A stretch of 21,644 nucleotides of DNA. Origin: CAYMKL01 sp964390805 (GTDB lineage Bacteria > Chloroflexota > Anaerolineae > VGOG01). Shown here in pieces: positions 1 through 7,049 of the stretch; within the stretch, counting starts at the first letter, position 1; every line of letters begins with the position of its first letter. The notes under the pieces were generated by a model. The model was not told the origin of the DNA, made no database searches, and saw only the letters and a list, made by a program, of their open reading frames with translations. The DNA lies in the NCBI GenBank assembly GCA_964390805.1, contig CAYMKL010000116.1, positions 1 through 21,644 of the forward strand. The letters run 5' to 3'. The position numbers and the translations under genes were made by a program.

Positions 1-486
1 TGGGTTTCAAGCTGGAAATTATCATTCCCGCTCCCACTTGATTGCGGTCTACTGATAATATATGGTGCACCTAATCCGCAGAATGTTCTGGCTCCCTTGC
101 ACCAGCTTGTCGATAACCCAGCAAAACTGAGAACTATGTTAAGAGAACTATTACCTCCGCCTACCAAGACGGATGCATGGGAAGGTATAAGAAACGACCT
201 TCGCTATTGGTCGTTTAAGAAGGCGATGGACGATGACCCGTTTTTGGGATCGAGGGATGGCGAAGTACACGTGGATGTAGCAGTAATCCGCCAGCTTGTG
301 TTTAAGGACCCTGAATCTGCCAAGAGATGGTTCAATTGGTTCATGGAGGAAGCTCGATCTATGCCGAACCCCAGCTTCGCAAAGACCATGGCAAGCATAC
401 TGTTGATAGTTGCTGGATTCCTAGAAGAGCAAGGCGATCCACAGCCAATGCGGTTGTGGGAGGCGCGCTATGGCAAGTTTCGATAA
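1..486 (+). CDS. 3' end of an unrecognised gene (5' cut by window edge)
   Basis: The reading frame is open from the first base of the window to the TAA at 484-486, so about 161 codons of a longer protein are visible. A TTG at 97 could be read as a start, but the frame runs through it without a stop and I see no ribosome-binding site there, so I treat the gene as truncated. The visible part begins with a hydrophobic stretch (residues around LPLDCGLLIIYG) and continues as a mostly helical, charged segment rich in Trp, Arg and Glu. I recognise no family. The gene overlaps the next one, a TPR-CHAT protease, by 17 bases, which suggests one message and coupled translation. By position it may be a partner, regulator or substrate of the two downstream proteases; that is inference only. 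Confidence 0.6.
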   Translation, partial: WVSSWKLSFPLPLDCGLLIIYGAPNPQNVLAPLHQLVDNPAKLRTMLRELLPPPTKTDAWEGIRNDLRYWSFKKAMDDDPFLGSRDGEVHVDVAVIRQLVFKDPESAKRWFNWFMEEARSMPNPSFAKTMASILLIVAGFLEEQGDPQPMRLWEARYGKFR

Positions 487-3400
487 ACCTAGTCCTAGAC
501 TACACCAAGCAGTCCATGACATTGTCATAGGCGTCATGACCAAGGCCATGTCTATCACAGATGCCGCAGCGTATCTACAATCAGTGGCATGGCGCAATTA
601 CGGAACCGTCGATGCGATTCCAAATCTGACACAAATGGTTTATGATCTCTTGGATAGCAATGGGACAGCACTAGGGCCGCCTGTGTTTGATGATGAGGGT
701 CAGATCTGCTTTGCTAGGACTGTATATGAAGTCGCGCGTCAGGTCGGACAGTATAAGACAGAAACATCGGTGGCGCTGACAACTGTCCTCTCTGCTAAGA
801 AGCAGTTCTCAGAGGCCATCACAATACTTGAGGAGCTAGTACGCCACCTATATACTCGAAACGATCTTGAGGCACTTGCGCTTGTACTAAACAACTTGGG
901 TGGTGTATATATGGATGATGATCAGATAGATTTGGCGCAGGATCGTTTCCTCAAATCGCTAGAGCTTGCTCCTTATGCGCCATACCCAAGTGTACAATCT
1001 AATGCCCTCAAAAACTTGGCCATGGTGAGTTATCGGCTAGGAATTCGTGAACAGCCAAGAGACCAGGCTCGAGCCCAGCAGTTGTTCCAACAAGGATTTG
1101 AAGCGGCTACCAAAAGCGGTTACGAAAAATATGTGCTCTATAACGGGCGTGCCCTGGCAGAATTGGAACTCCAGATTGGCGATGTTCAAATCGCAATTGC
1201 CAGACTCCAGCAACTATTGCGGCTTGTACAGGGGGCTCAACATGCAGATGCATGTTTAGAAATTCTGAATAACTTGGGTGTTGCTTACAGAATGAAGGGT
1301 GAACTGCGAGAGGCTAAGAAGGTATTCTTGGAGGCGGCACAAAAGGCAGAAATGCTTGACAACAGGAAAGCCCTCATCGGCATTTTGGGTAACTTGGGGG
1401 ATGTGGCGCAATCCAATGGTGATGCTTTCAGAGCACGTGACTACTTGCAACGTGCTACGGAAATCGCCCGAAGCCTTGGAGAGCGTGGATTGCTTGCACG
1501 TGTCCTCGTCAACCTGGGCAATGCCAGTTGGACGATGGACGATCTCCGTGGGGCAGAATCCTCCTGGAGTGAGGCAGTCGAAATACTTATAACTAATGGT
1601 GATAGTGAGCCGCTCGATGGAGTCGCCAAAAGTCTTGATCGCTTGCTGCGGAGTACCTTTCGCCCTGGTCTTGCTGACGAACTGCGTGACCGCATTGTGG
1701 CACGCTTCGGCTCCAAAGCCTCCGGTGCGTCTGTCACGGATGCGGAGATGCACCTTGAGCATTTGCAAGCCCGAATACAGCAAGCAGAACAACAGGGAAA
1801 TCAGGAATGGCTCGTCAAAGCCCTGCTCGAGTTGGCAGGTCATTACAAACTTTCCGGCGTGGTTGAGGAATATCTCAGTATTCTAGAGCGGGCTGGTGAA
1901 GCGACCGAGGAAATGGGAGAGCTTGAGCAAAGCTGGCGCATCTGGAGTGAACTAGGCGATGAATACAAACACCGGCATAGCGATGTACGGGCATTCGAGT
2001 TTTATCGACGCGCTATTGTAACATTGGAACGTATCATGTGGAGCGCAACTGCACAGCAGTATATCCGACGCCCAAGCGAAGCCCAGAGACCATATGAAGG
2101 CTTCATCGAATCAGCAATTCGCTTGGGTGAATATGAGCAGGCACTTATCGTGTGCGATTGGACGAAGTGCCAGACAGAGAGAGAAGAAAAGTCCGACGAT
2201 AGTGTAACTCAAGAACACCACTCGGCGTTCGAAAGTTATGTTTCGCCATTCGATAGCGTATCGCTCGAACAGATACTGGATCGTGTGAACGGACTGACTA
2301 AACATGTGGTTATAGACCTGAAAGTCACGGAAGGCGGTCTAGTGGTATTTGTGGTGCCATCCCCAGATGTGGCATTTCGACCCGACAGTTCCCTCGCTAA
2401 CATACCAGAACGACGGTGGGTAGATCGGAGTGGACGCCTTGTAGCATTTCTCTTTCCCCAAGTCGACCGGAGCCGTCTCAATGAGTGGGACGCGCTCGGT
2501 TTTGTTATGACGGCGGTGAACCCACTGGATGGAATCAAAGACATTCGCTGGAGTGACGGCATCGTCGGTGTATGTCGCGACGTTTATGTAACATTACTAG
2601 GTTCGATAGTAGATGACTTGCGTAGTGCAGGAGTGGAAAGGATTACGATTATCCCCGATGGTTATTTGCACAGGTTACCATTTCATCTTGCGAACCGCTT
2701 GGTTGAAAAACATATCTGCTTCTTAATAGATGATTTTGAGGTATCTGTGTCACCTAGTTGGAAGACAGTCCGAGCACGCCGTAAATACCGATCTCTGGAT
2801 GAGCACCGCTTCCTGTTGATTGCCTGCGATACGGTTGGCGATCTCCCTTGGATACATGAGGAGATTCAAGCAATCAGTAATATCCTTAGCACTCAAGTTC
2901 GTGCGGAACAAATCACGTTGCTGGACCACGGCGTAACGATAGAACGCTTGTGTAGCCAGATGAGAGAGCATACGGTGTTGCACCTGGCTTGCCATGGTCA
3001 CTTCAGCATCATGGAGCCGTCTAAGTCTGGTCTTATCCTGGAGAACGGTATTCTAACCTGCGAGCAAATTGCAGCACAGAGGCTACCCGTTGATACTCAA
3101 GTTGTGCTTAGCACCTGCAAAGGTATGCTCACTGATGCTAAGCTTGTCGTGGAAAGTCATAATAGCCCCGCTGCCGCATTTTTGCGTGCGGGCGCTCATT
3201 CTGTAATAGCATCTCTGGTAGAAGTAGACGACATGGCCGCATTTACCCTGATGGAAGCGACATATGCTACATTTGTTCGTACTTATCAAGACGATCTTTG
3301 TTCAGCGATGAGATCTGCGGCATTGGATATCCGACGAGGCGCAATTCTGCCCAAAGCACAAACACCCGGCAACATTCGAGAGGTCATCCCCCCTGGGAGA

Positions 3401-3505
3401 GACAGGCTCGACTCTTCGCGAGAAGAATTCCAGTCACCCAAATCCTGGGGCAGCTTTGCAGTGTTTGGAAATTGTACGTCTAGCCCACTTTCGATGGAGA
3501 AGTGA
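470..3505 (+). CDS. TPR-CHAT domain protein (caspase-like cysteine protease)
   Basis: A 1011-residue protein. The ATG at 470 follows GGGAGG at 458-463 with 6-base spacing. The N-terminal two thirds is an array of helical repeats with TPR-type signatures, clearest near residues 140-170, 265-295, 305-336 and 346-372 (patterns such as NNLGVAYRMKGELREAKKVF). The C-terminal third (about 690-990) is a CHAT domain, a clan CD peptidase fold related to caspases: a strand with IIPDGYLHRLPFHL, then the His motif LACHGHF (His842) and the Cys motif VLSTCKG (Cys883), then AGAHSVIASLVEVDD. The presumed catalytic pair is therefore present. CHAT proteases with TPRs are known from prokaryotic conflict and cell-death systems, where the repeats sense a partner and release the protease. 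It is cytoplasmic, with no signal peptide or membrane helix seen. It overlaps the gene before it and lies 2 bases from a second caspase-fold gene. Substrate unknown. Confidence 0.88.
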   Translation: MASFDKPSPRLHQAVHDIVIGVMTKAMSITDAAAYLQSVAWRNYGTVDAIPNLTQMVYDLLDSNGTALGPPVFDDEGQICFARTVYEVARQVGQYKTETSVALTTVLSAKKQFSEAITILEELVRHLYTRNDLEALALVLNNLGGVYMDDDQIDLAQDRFLKSLELAPYAPYPSVQSNALKNLAMVSYRLGIREQPRDQARAQQLFQQGFEAATKSGYEKYVLYNGRALAELELQIGDVQIAIARLQQLLRLVQGAQHADACLEILNNLGVAYRMKGELREAKKVFLEAAQKAEMLDNRKALIGILGNLGDVAQSNGDAFRARDYLQRATEIARSLGERGLLARVLVNLGNASWTMDDLRGAESSWSEAVEILITNGDSEPLDGVAKSLDRLLRSTFRPGLADELRDRIVARFGSKASGASVTDAEMHLEHLQARIQQAEQQGNQEWLVKALLELAGHYKLSGVVEEYLSILERAGEATEEMGELEQSWRIWSELGDEYKHRHSDVRAFEFYRRAIVTLERIMWSATAQQYIRRPSEAQRPYEGFIESAIRLGEYEQALIVCDWTKCQTEREEKSDDSVTQEHHSAFESYVSPFDSVSLEQILDRVNGLTKHVVIDLKVTEGGLVVFVVPSPDVAFRPDSSLANIPERRWVDRSGRLVAFLFPQVDRSRLNEWDALGFVMTAVNPLDGIKDIRWSDGIVGVCRDVYVTLLGSIVDDLRSAGVERITIIPDGYLHRLPFHLANRLVEKHICFLIDDFEVSVSPSWKTVRARRKYRSLDEHRFLLIACDTVGDLPWIHEEIQAISNILSTQVRAEQITLLDHGVTIERLCSQMREHTVLHLACHGHFSIMEPSKSGLILENGILTCEQIAAQRLPVDTQVVLSTCKGMLTDAKLVVESHNSPAAAFLRAGAHSVIASLVEVDDMAAFTLMEATYATFVRTYQDDLCSAMRSAALDIRRGAILPKAQTPGNIREVIPPGRDRLDSSREEFQSPKSWGSFAVFGNCTSSPLSMEK

Positions 3506-3507
3506 CT

Positions 3508-5454
3508 ATGACAAAACGAGCATTACTAATTGGAAGCCCTGTTAGCGGCTTAAAGGGCGTCGAAACCGATATTGAGATCATGCAAGAGCTTCTCTCAACA
3601 TATGGCTTTTCTTGTACTCCATGTGTTGGGAAAAAAGATGCGACCCGTCGAGGGATTCTTGATGCTTATGACGATCTAATTCGGGCATCTGGGTCCCAAG
3701 ATGCAGCCGTAATATACTACTCAGGACACGGTGGCCTAGCGGAGAACCCGTATTATAGTGCCCAGCGGCAAGTTAGCGCGCGACAACCCCGTTATCACCA
3801 ATTCATTGTACCAGTGGATATCTATGAGACAACTGATACGGATTTTCGAGGAATAACGAATCTCGAGATGTCTTATTATTTGCTTCGCCTAACCCAGAAA
3901 ACCCAAAACGCTGTCGTCATCTTGGACTGCTGTCATGCATCGGGGATGTGCCGTGGACTACCAAACAGGACAGTTACATTTCGAGTACGAACGTTGGAAA
4001 AGACTTGGTCATGTGGAATTCATTTCCACCTTGAGCAGCTTAGAAACCAAGGAATTCACTTAGACCGATTGGATATCCAGGGCAATCCCAATGCTGTAAG
4101 GCTGGTGGCAACTGGTCCAACACAGCCGGCTTTCGAATATACAGTGCAAGGACGCACATGCGGGCTGCTCACAGATTCTCTGAGTGTGTGTCTTAATGAA
4201 GTGGCCGGGATTCCCTTGTCTTGGAGAGCAATATGCCGTCTGGTCCGTCAACGGGTCTTGTCGTTTGAATACAGTCAGCGTCCAGAAATCGAAGGCCCGC
4301 GTGATCGCCTGCTCTTCGAGGTCGAGCAGAGCCAGGCAAATGAAAACGAAGTAGTCGAACTGAGAATCGACGACAGCAGCTTGCAATTGATGGCTGGTTC
4401 GATTCATGGCGTTGAGATCGGCGACAAGTATGCTATAGTCGACAGAGGTAAAACGATTTTAGCTGGACAAAATCATCTTGCTCGGGCCGAAGTGGTCGAG
4501 TTAGGGGCGGTAACATGCAAGATTCACCTCGAGAAGGCGCATGGTATCGAAAAGATCCCGCAAACAGCCGTCGCGTATCCTATAGAGCGAGCATTGCACA
4601 GGTTACCTGTTGCTGTTCTTTCGGTACCAGGCAACGAGAGTATCCGCGAGCAGATTATTGGCCGGCTGGAGAAAACGCACCACCTACGCCTTGCCTTGGG
4701 TGACACAAGACGACAACCATTTACATCAATCTCGGTCAAGGACGGTTTCATTTCGATTCTCAACCCAGGTCTCCAACTAGTGGTACATTCCAAACCTTTT
4801 CAGTCGGATGCGAACGCTGCGATCACAACAACGCTCGAGAACCTGCGACAGTTAGCTCGGGCAAGAAACTTAGCAAGTCTTGCCAGTGGCACGGACAGTT
4901 TTGCACTATCGATTCCGTACGAAGTGGATTGGGGAGAACTCGTTGAGGGACAGTGCATCTCTCATGGAAAAGGAGTAACCCTACAAGCTGGGGGTCGAAT
5001 CTATGTCCGGGTTTATAACCGGGGCAAAGAGCCGTTCTATGTTTCATTCTTGGATATCGGTATTGCTGGAAAAATCACTCTCCTGAATGTTGATGAGCCC
5101 GCTGGCATCATCGTCCGTCCTAATGAGGACTATGTTCTCGGTGAGGCTGATTTCGGGACCCAACTCGTAGGACTGGCTCTTGAGTGGAACGATAATGTTC
5201 CGATAAATGATGGTCCCCGGCGCGAGACAATTACAGTGATTATCACTAATAAGCCACAAAATATGGCCTTACTTGAAGCGCCTGGGGCTAGAAGTATGAA
5301 CGGCCAGATTGTGCCAAAGCTGAGCTCAGAGCTGGATCGATTGCTGTCGCAGATTGTCTTTGGAAGCACAAGAGAAGTCGCTCCAGCGCAACGAAAAGCG
5401 GATATTCGTTACGCGGTCGAACACATTGACTTTTATCTGACCCCACTGGCCTAG
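3508..5454 (+). CDS. Caspase-fold (peptidase C14) protein with C-terminal beta-rich domains
   Basis: A 648-residue protein if started at ATG 3508. A GTG at 3502 overlapping the previous stop is in frame, but GGAGA at 3496-3500 is better spaced for the ATG. Residues 1-240 form a caspase/metacaspase-like peptidase: start KRALLIGSPV, His motif YYSGHGG (His74) and Cys motif LDCCHASG (Cys142, the Cys next to His). Both catalytic residues are present. Around residues 280-370 a segment with GSIHGVEIGDKYAIV looks like a small beta-barrel. The C-terminal part (about 470-590, with GGRIYVRVYNRG and PFYVSFLDIGIAGKITLL) resembles the DUF4384-type beta-sandwich often fused to bacterial caspases. No membrane segment is seen. 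It is the last gene of the protease cassette. Its role is probably regulated proteolysis in stress, defence or cell death, by family; the target is unknown. The stop codon lies in a CTAG that abuts an inserted repeat element. Confidence 0.87.
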   Translation: MTKRALLIGSPVSGLKGVETDIEIMQELLSTYGFSCTPCVGKKDATRRGILDAYDDLIRASGSQDAAVIYYSGHGGLAENPYYSAQRQVSARQPRYHQFIVPVDIYETTDTDFRGITNLEMSYYLLRLTQKTQNAVVILDCCHASGMCRGLPNRTVTFRVRTLEKTWSCGIHFHLEQLRNQGIHLDRLDIQGNPNAVRLVATGPTQPAFEYTVQGRTCGLLTDSLSVCLNEVAGIPLSWRAICRLVRQRVLSFEYSQRPEIEGPRDRLLFEVEQSQANENEVVELRIDDSSLQLMAGSIHGVEIGDKYAIVDRGKTILAGQNHLARAEVVELGAVTCKIHLEKAHGIEKIPQTAVAYPIERALHRLPVAVLSVPGNESIREQIIGRLEKTHHLRLALGDTRRQPFTSISVKDGFISILNPGLQLVVHSKPFQSDANAAITTTLENLRQLARARNLASLASGTDSFALSIPYEVDWGELVEGQCISHGKGVTLQAGGRIYVRVYNRGKEPFYVSFLDIGIAGKITLLNVDEPAGIIVRPNEDYVLGEADFGTQLVGLALEWNDNVPINDGPRRETITVIITNKPQNMALLEAPGARSMNGQIVPKLSSELDRLLSQIVFGSTREVAPAQRKADIRYAVEHIDFYLTPLA

Positions 5455-5556
5455 CAGGCTGTCGGAGAGAACTACATCTTGTGGTGAAAGCAGCAAAAAT
5501 CTGGCCTTGGACTACAAGATATGGGCATCAAAGCCTTTTCTCCGACAAGCTGCTAG
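5451..5556. mobile_element. MITE-like element with terminal inverted repeats and CTAG flanks
   Basis: The left end CAGGCTGTCGGAGA (5455-5468) and the reverse complement of the right end (5539-5552, CAGCTTGTCGGAGA) match at 12 of 14 positions. Both are bordered by CTAG (5451-5454 and 5553-5556), which could be a 4-bp target duplication. Sub-terminal copies of ATCTTGTRGT also face each other inside. The ~100-bp element has no ORF, as expected for a non-autonomous derivative of an insertion sequence. The caspase stop TAG is part of the left CTAG, so insertion would have left the stop intact. The identity of the parent transposase is unknown. Confidence 0.6.
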
Positions 5557-5906
5557 GAGTGCTCAACAAGGGAGCATTGGTCGAGACATCACTAATGAGT
5601 TTAGATCAAGAAGCAGTTGATCTTCGAGCTTGAAAGCTCTTTTTGAAATTCAAGATTGGATTGTTGGCTGAATGAAGTTATCCACATTGCTTTCAAGGAT
5701 GATGCGCTGGAGATTGTAGATGATAATGGCGGAGATGCCGCCGAACAAATGGTTGCAGCCGACCACCAGCGGCGCGGGTATGAGTGCGCCATTTGCTAGT
5801 AATCGCTCTGGTTGTTGAAGTGTATCTCGCCAGAGCCGGCGGCGGCTGAACCGCAGCGTTGGCTGGCACAGCCAGCACCAGCGCAAAGGGAAGAGCATTG
5901 TGCGAA
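5455..5906. other. Gap between protease cassette and methyltransferase
   Basis: This 450-base stretch contains the MITE-like element and the terminator listed separately. From 5645 to 5906 I find no convincing gene. Short open frames exist on both strands (an unstarted + frame of about 50 codons ending at a TAG near 5800, and a minus frame at 5650-5898), but neither has a good start site or recognisable protein. A small hairpin GCTGGC-ACA-GCCAGC lies near 5860-5875. It may be decayed mobile or gene remnant DNA. Confidence 0.4.
5604..5644 (+). terminator. Rho-independent terminator of the protease cassette
   Basis: The stem GAGCT (5626-5630), loop TGAA and AGCTC (5635-5639) are followed by five T at 5640-5644. 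Immediately upstream is a second inverted repeat, GATCAA (5604-5609) with TTGATC (5617-5622). The stem is short but the T-tract is good. It lies about 170 bases after the caspase stop, with the MITE-like element in between. Confidence 0.5.
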
Positions 5907-6506
5907 ATGGACCAAGCCTTCTGGGTCGATGCCTACAAGAAAGACCCCAGTCAAGTGGAGGTAGCGGATCTCATACTTGACGAGGAGCTAGAGGGGCTTC
6001 CCGTGGGGACTGCGCTGGATCTTGGTTGCGGTGCTGGCACGAATGCCCTGGAGCTGGCGGGGCGAGGATGGTCGGTCATTGGCGTTGACTGGGCGGAGCA
6101 TGCCATTGAGCTTGCGACCAGATCCGCTCAGGAGAAGGGGCTCGACGCGACGTTCTACGTTGGCGATACTACCACCTGGAAGCCGCCAACCAAGTTCGAT
6201 CTCGTTATCAGTACCTACGCCCTCCCTGGAGGTGAGGATAGCCAAAGAACCCTGCAAACAGCGCTGAAAGCACTGGCTCAGGGTGGAACGCTGTTGGTCG
6301 CAGAGTGGGACAAGTCTATGAGCGAGGTCTGGAACTTTGCAGAGGACGAACTAATGTCCCCCGACCAGATAGCTGCGCTTCTCCCGGGCTTGGAGATTGA
6401 GAAGGCTGAGGTCAGACGCCTTCAGAACGTTTTTTCAGACGATGATCCGCGTGCGCAAGAAGGCTCGTCCGCCAACGTCGCATTCGTGAGGGCTCGGAAA
6501 CTGTAA
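5907..6506 (+). CDS. Class I SAM-dependent methyltransferase
   Basis: A 199-residue protein from ATG 5907. The frame also offers TTG 5898 and TTG 5859, but the residues before Met-Asp-Gln-Ala-Phe-Trp are low-complexity and lie in the hairpin, so I prefer 5907. AAGGGAAGAG (5886-5895) is a possible but distant ribosome-binding site, and better placed for TTG 5898. Motif I (ALDLGCGAGTNALEL) and the following acidic strand (VIGVDWAEHAIELA) form the SAM-binding Rossmann site; FDLVISTYALP is motif IV-like and GGTLLVAEW is the post-motif strand. It resembles the small TehB/UbiE-like stand-alone methyltransferases. The substrate cannot be told. The stop is 15 bases before the thioesterase gene. Confidence 0.8.
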   Translation: MDQAFWVDAYKKDPSQVEVADLILDEELEGLPVGTALDLGCGAGTNALELAGRGWSVIGVDWAEHAIELATRSAQEKGLDATFYVGDTTTWKPPTKFDLVISTYALPGGEDSQRTLQTALKALAQGGTLLVAEWDKSMSEVWNFAEDELMSPDQIAALLPGLEIEKAEVRRLQNVFSDDDPRAQEGSSANVAFVRARKL

Positions 6507-6521
6507 CAGAAAGTGCCGTTA

Positions 6522-6932
6522 ATGAGCCAGGATCAAATCTTCCACCACATCAGCCAAGACCCCTTCGCCCGTTTCCTGGGCATTGAGCTGCTGGAACTCC
6601 GCGAAGGGTACAGCCGGGTGGCCATGACCGTGGAGGAGCACATGCTGAACTTCCACGGCATCCCCCATGGCGGAGTCATTTTCTCGCTGGCCGACGCTGC
6701 CTTCGCCGCTGCCAGCAACTCCCACGGCCAGACGGCCGTTGCCCTCAACGTGAGCATGAACTTCCTGGCCGCTGTGTCGGTCGGCACACGCCTCTACGCT
6801 GAGGCGACCGAGGAGAGTCTGGGCCGCCGTACCGCCCTCTACCGCCTGGCCGTCACCACGGAGGACGACACCCTCGTCGCCCTGGGCCACGGGATGGTGT
6901 ATCGCAAGCAGGAACGGTGGACGACATCGTGA
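6522..6932 (+). CDS. paaI: PaaI-family hotdog thioesterase
   Basis: A 136-residue protein of usual length for the family. ATG 6522 is preferred over the in-frame GTG 6513; neither has a strong ribosome-binding site. The hotdog helix carries the PaaI signature HGGVIFSLADAAFAAASN: the HGG with the downstream Asp is the catalytic surface that hydrolyses acyl- or phenylacetyl-CoA thioesters in the family. ALNVSMNFLAAVSVGTRLYAEA is the following strand pair. Family members act as tetramers in the cytoplasm. No other phenylacetate genes (paaA-K) are nearby, so the physiological substrate may be a different acyl-CoA. The next gene starts about 120 bases downstream, behind a G/C-tract repeat. Confidence 0.82.
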   Translation: MSQDQIFHHISQDPFARFLGIELLELREGYSRVAMTVEEHMLNFHGIPHGGVIFSLADAAFAAASNSHGQTAVALNVSMNFLAAVSVGTRLYAEATEESLGRRTALYRLAVTTEDDTLVALGHGMVYRKQERWTTS

Positions 6933-6984
6933 GCCAAACCAGGCGGAAGGAAAAACGCTGGGAGGTTTACATCCGAGTCTGAGA

Positions 6985-7038
6985 AAAAAGGGAGGGCAAA
7001 ACTTCCCCCCTAAAGTTGGGGGGGACCGAGGGGGGGCT
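6985..7038. repeat. G/C-tract inverted repeat upstream of the aminotransferase
   Basis: Runs of C (7005-7010) and G (7018-7024) flank TAAAGTT and can form a short hairpin. A further G-run (about 7030-7036) and a purine run (6983-6996) flank it. There is no T-tract after the hairpin, so it does not look like a normal terminator. It ends directly before the Shine-Dalgarno of the next gene. It resembles short dispersed intergenic repeats, but copy number cannot be judged from one window. Confidence 0.45.
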
Positions 7039-7049
7039 AGGAGGTGGAT

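Noticed and set aside
1..486. The truncated first gene as a bacterial gasdermin partner of the caspase
   Set aside because: The visible part is helical and charged, with no gasdermin-like beta pattern, and its N-terminus is not available.
470..3505. TPR-CHAT protease as part of a type III-E CRISPR (gRAMP/Craspase) system
   Set aside because: No Cas7-11-like gene, Cas1 or CRISPR repeats appear in the window; TPR-CHAT proteins are widespread outside CRISPR.
5650..5898. 82-codon minus-strand ORF as a real gene
   Set aside because: No convincing ribosome-binding site or motif. Its N-terminal half is built from the hairpin region, and a + frame of equal plausibility overlaps it.
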